Of a DNA stretch of 6,087 bases, positions 5,386 to 6,087 are shown piece by piece. The DNA comes from Deltaproteobacteria bacterium (lineage in GTDB: Bacteria > Desulfobacterota > Desulfobacteria > Desulfobacterales > Desulfatibacillaceae): contig JAKAGN010000179.1 of assembly GCA_021815525.1 (NCBI GenBank), forward strand, positions 1 through 6,087, given 5' to 3'. A model generated the notes under the pieces. The model worked only from the letters and a program-made list of their open reading frames with translations, did not search any database and was not told the DNA's origin. The stretch's first letter is position 1, and every line of letters starts with the position of its first letter. The position numbers were made by a program, and so were the translations under genes.

Positions 5386-6087
5386 ATGTCACGAGTTCCG
5401 CTGACCCGCCTCCTGGAAAAAGACGTCTCACAGGTCCTGTGCGAGCTTCTCCGCCTCATGGGCGGAATCGCGGGAATCTACGACCCCGCGGGCCGCCTGG
5501 TGGCCGGCGTGGAAACCGGCTGCGAGCTGGGCGAGGCCTCCATACTACAGGACGGCAAGGTGATCGGCCGCGTGCGGGGCGTGAGGGCCGAGCCGGCCGC
5601 GGCCATACTGGGCTTCATGGCCGAGCAGGAGGCGGCCCGGAAGCGCCTCCAGAACGATGTTCTGGACCGGGAATCTGAGCTTCACCTTTTGACCGAGATG
5701 GCCGAAAGAATGGCCGAGGCGCAGGACGTGGCCGAAATCGCGGCCATTGTGGTGGACGAGGCCACCGCCACCATCGAGAGCACCGGGGCGTCCGTCATGC
5801 TGGTGGAGGAGAAGACCGGGCGCCTGGAGATCGTGGCGGCCTTCGGCAAGAAGTTCGCCCAGAGGCCCGTCCTGAAGCCCGGAGTGGGCATAGTGGGCGA
5901 GGTGCTTTTGACCGGCCACGGCGAAATAGTGAACGACGCGCCCGCCGACGCCCGCTTCGTACCGGGCTCCTACAAGATAAGCTCCCTCATCTGCGCCCCC
6001 ATCATGGTGAAGGACCGGATCATAGGCGCCGTCAACGTGTCGTCGGCCAAGCCAATGAACTACAAGCCCTCCGACATGCGGCTCATC
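5386..6087 (+). CDS. GAF-domain signalling protein, N-terminal part (3' end outside window)
   Basis: The frame is open from ATG 5386 to the last base, giving 234 residues with no stop. Residues 1-75 (MSRVPLTRLLEKDVSQVLCE..., then GGIAGIYDPAGRLVAG) resemble a small PAS/GAF-like sensing module of the type that precedes GAF domains in bacterial regulators. A charged helical segment (about 76-112, EQEAARKRLQNDVLDRESEL...) is probably a coiled-coil linker. A GAF domain begins near 113: ASVMLVEEKTGRLEIVAAFG, LKPGVGIVGEVLLTGHGEIVNDAPAD and SSLICAPIMVKDRIIGAVNV are typical strands and helices. GAF domains bind small ligands, often cyclic nucleotides, but the ligand here cannot be read. The output domain is beyond the window; an adenylate/guanylate cyclase, a PP2C/SpoIIE phosphatase or a histidine kinase are all possible. 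It follows the kinase gene by 31 bp, which suggests an operon and a shared pathway. Confidence 0.82.
   Translation, partial: MSRVPLTRLLEKDVSQVLCELLRLMGGIAGIYDPAGRLVAGVETGCELGEASILQDGKVIGRVRGVRAEPAAAILGFMAEQEAARKRLQNDVLDRESELHLLTEMAERMAEAQDVAEIAAIVVDEATATIESTGASVMLVEEKTGRLEIVAAFGKKFAQRPVLKPGVGIVGEVLLTGHGEIVNDAPADARFVPGSYKISSLICAPIMVKDRIIGAVNVSSAKPMNYKPSDMRLI

Noticed and set aside
4446..5459. Long - strand frame opposite the kinase gene
   Set aside because: Same reason: it mirrors the codons of an intact kinase-cNMP gene and has His/Gly/Val-rich composition without domain features.

Overview
This GC-rich window most likely comes from an anaerobic deltaproteobacterial lineage (Desulfobacterota, sulfate-reducer-like). 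The main evidence is a clear AhbD-type radical SAM heme b synthase, the last enzyme of the siroheme-dependent heme pathway found in sulfate reducers and archaea. Dense signalling genes (diguanylate cyclase, Hanks-type kinase, GAF protein) fit the same group. The taxonomic call is inference from gene content. All real genes lie on the + strand, and the open frames on the - strand are shadows of them.

Layout. (1) Positions 2-745: the 3' end of a protein with a C-terminal beta-sandwich of choice-of-anchor type after an Ala/Pro/Gly-rich linker. (2) Positions 746-932: a 187-bp palindromic, MITE-like element. It has near-identical inverted ends, a perfect 12-bp central hairpin and a candidate 4-bp ATAA target duplication that includes the stop codon of gene 1. 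(3) Positions 1085-2254: ahbD, with an unusual Gly/Pro/His-rich insertion. (4) Positions 2255-2485: an intergenic region with a strong four-run G-quadruplex motif. (5) Positions 2486-3925: a DosC-like globin-coupled diguanylate cyclase with heme ligand, middle domain, I-site and GGEEF all visible. (6) Positions 3926-4061: a strong hairpin whose loop holds the -35 box of a good sigma70-type promoter, then a structured GC-rich leader. (7) Positions 4062-5354: a soluble Ser/Thr kinase fused to a C-terminal cyclic-nucleotide-binding domain. (8) Positions 5386-6087: the N-terminal part of a GAF-domain regulator, 31 bp after the kinase gene and cut off by the window edge.

How the parts may work together. 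AhbD makes heme b and the next gene encodes a heme-based gas sensor that makes c-di-GMP, so cofactor supply and heme sensing sit side by side. A separate transcription unit follows. In it, a kinase that appears to read cAMP or cGMP directly is paired with a GAF protein whose missing C-terminus could hold the output domain, for example a nucleotide cyclase or a PP2C/SpoIIE phosphatase. The region therefore looks like a small second-messenger cluster. The individual families are known. The less ordinary points are the AhbD insertion, the ahbD-dosC adjacency, the kinase-cNMP fusion with its GAF neighbour, and the palindromic element.
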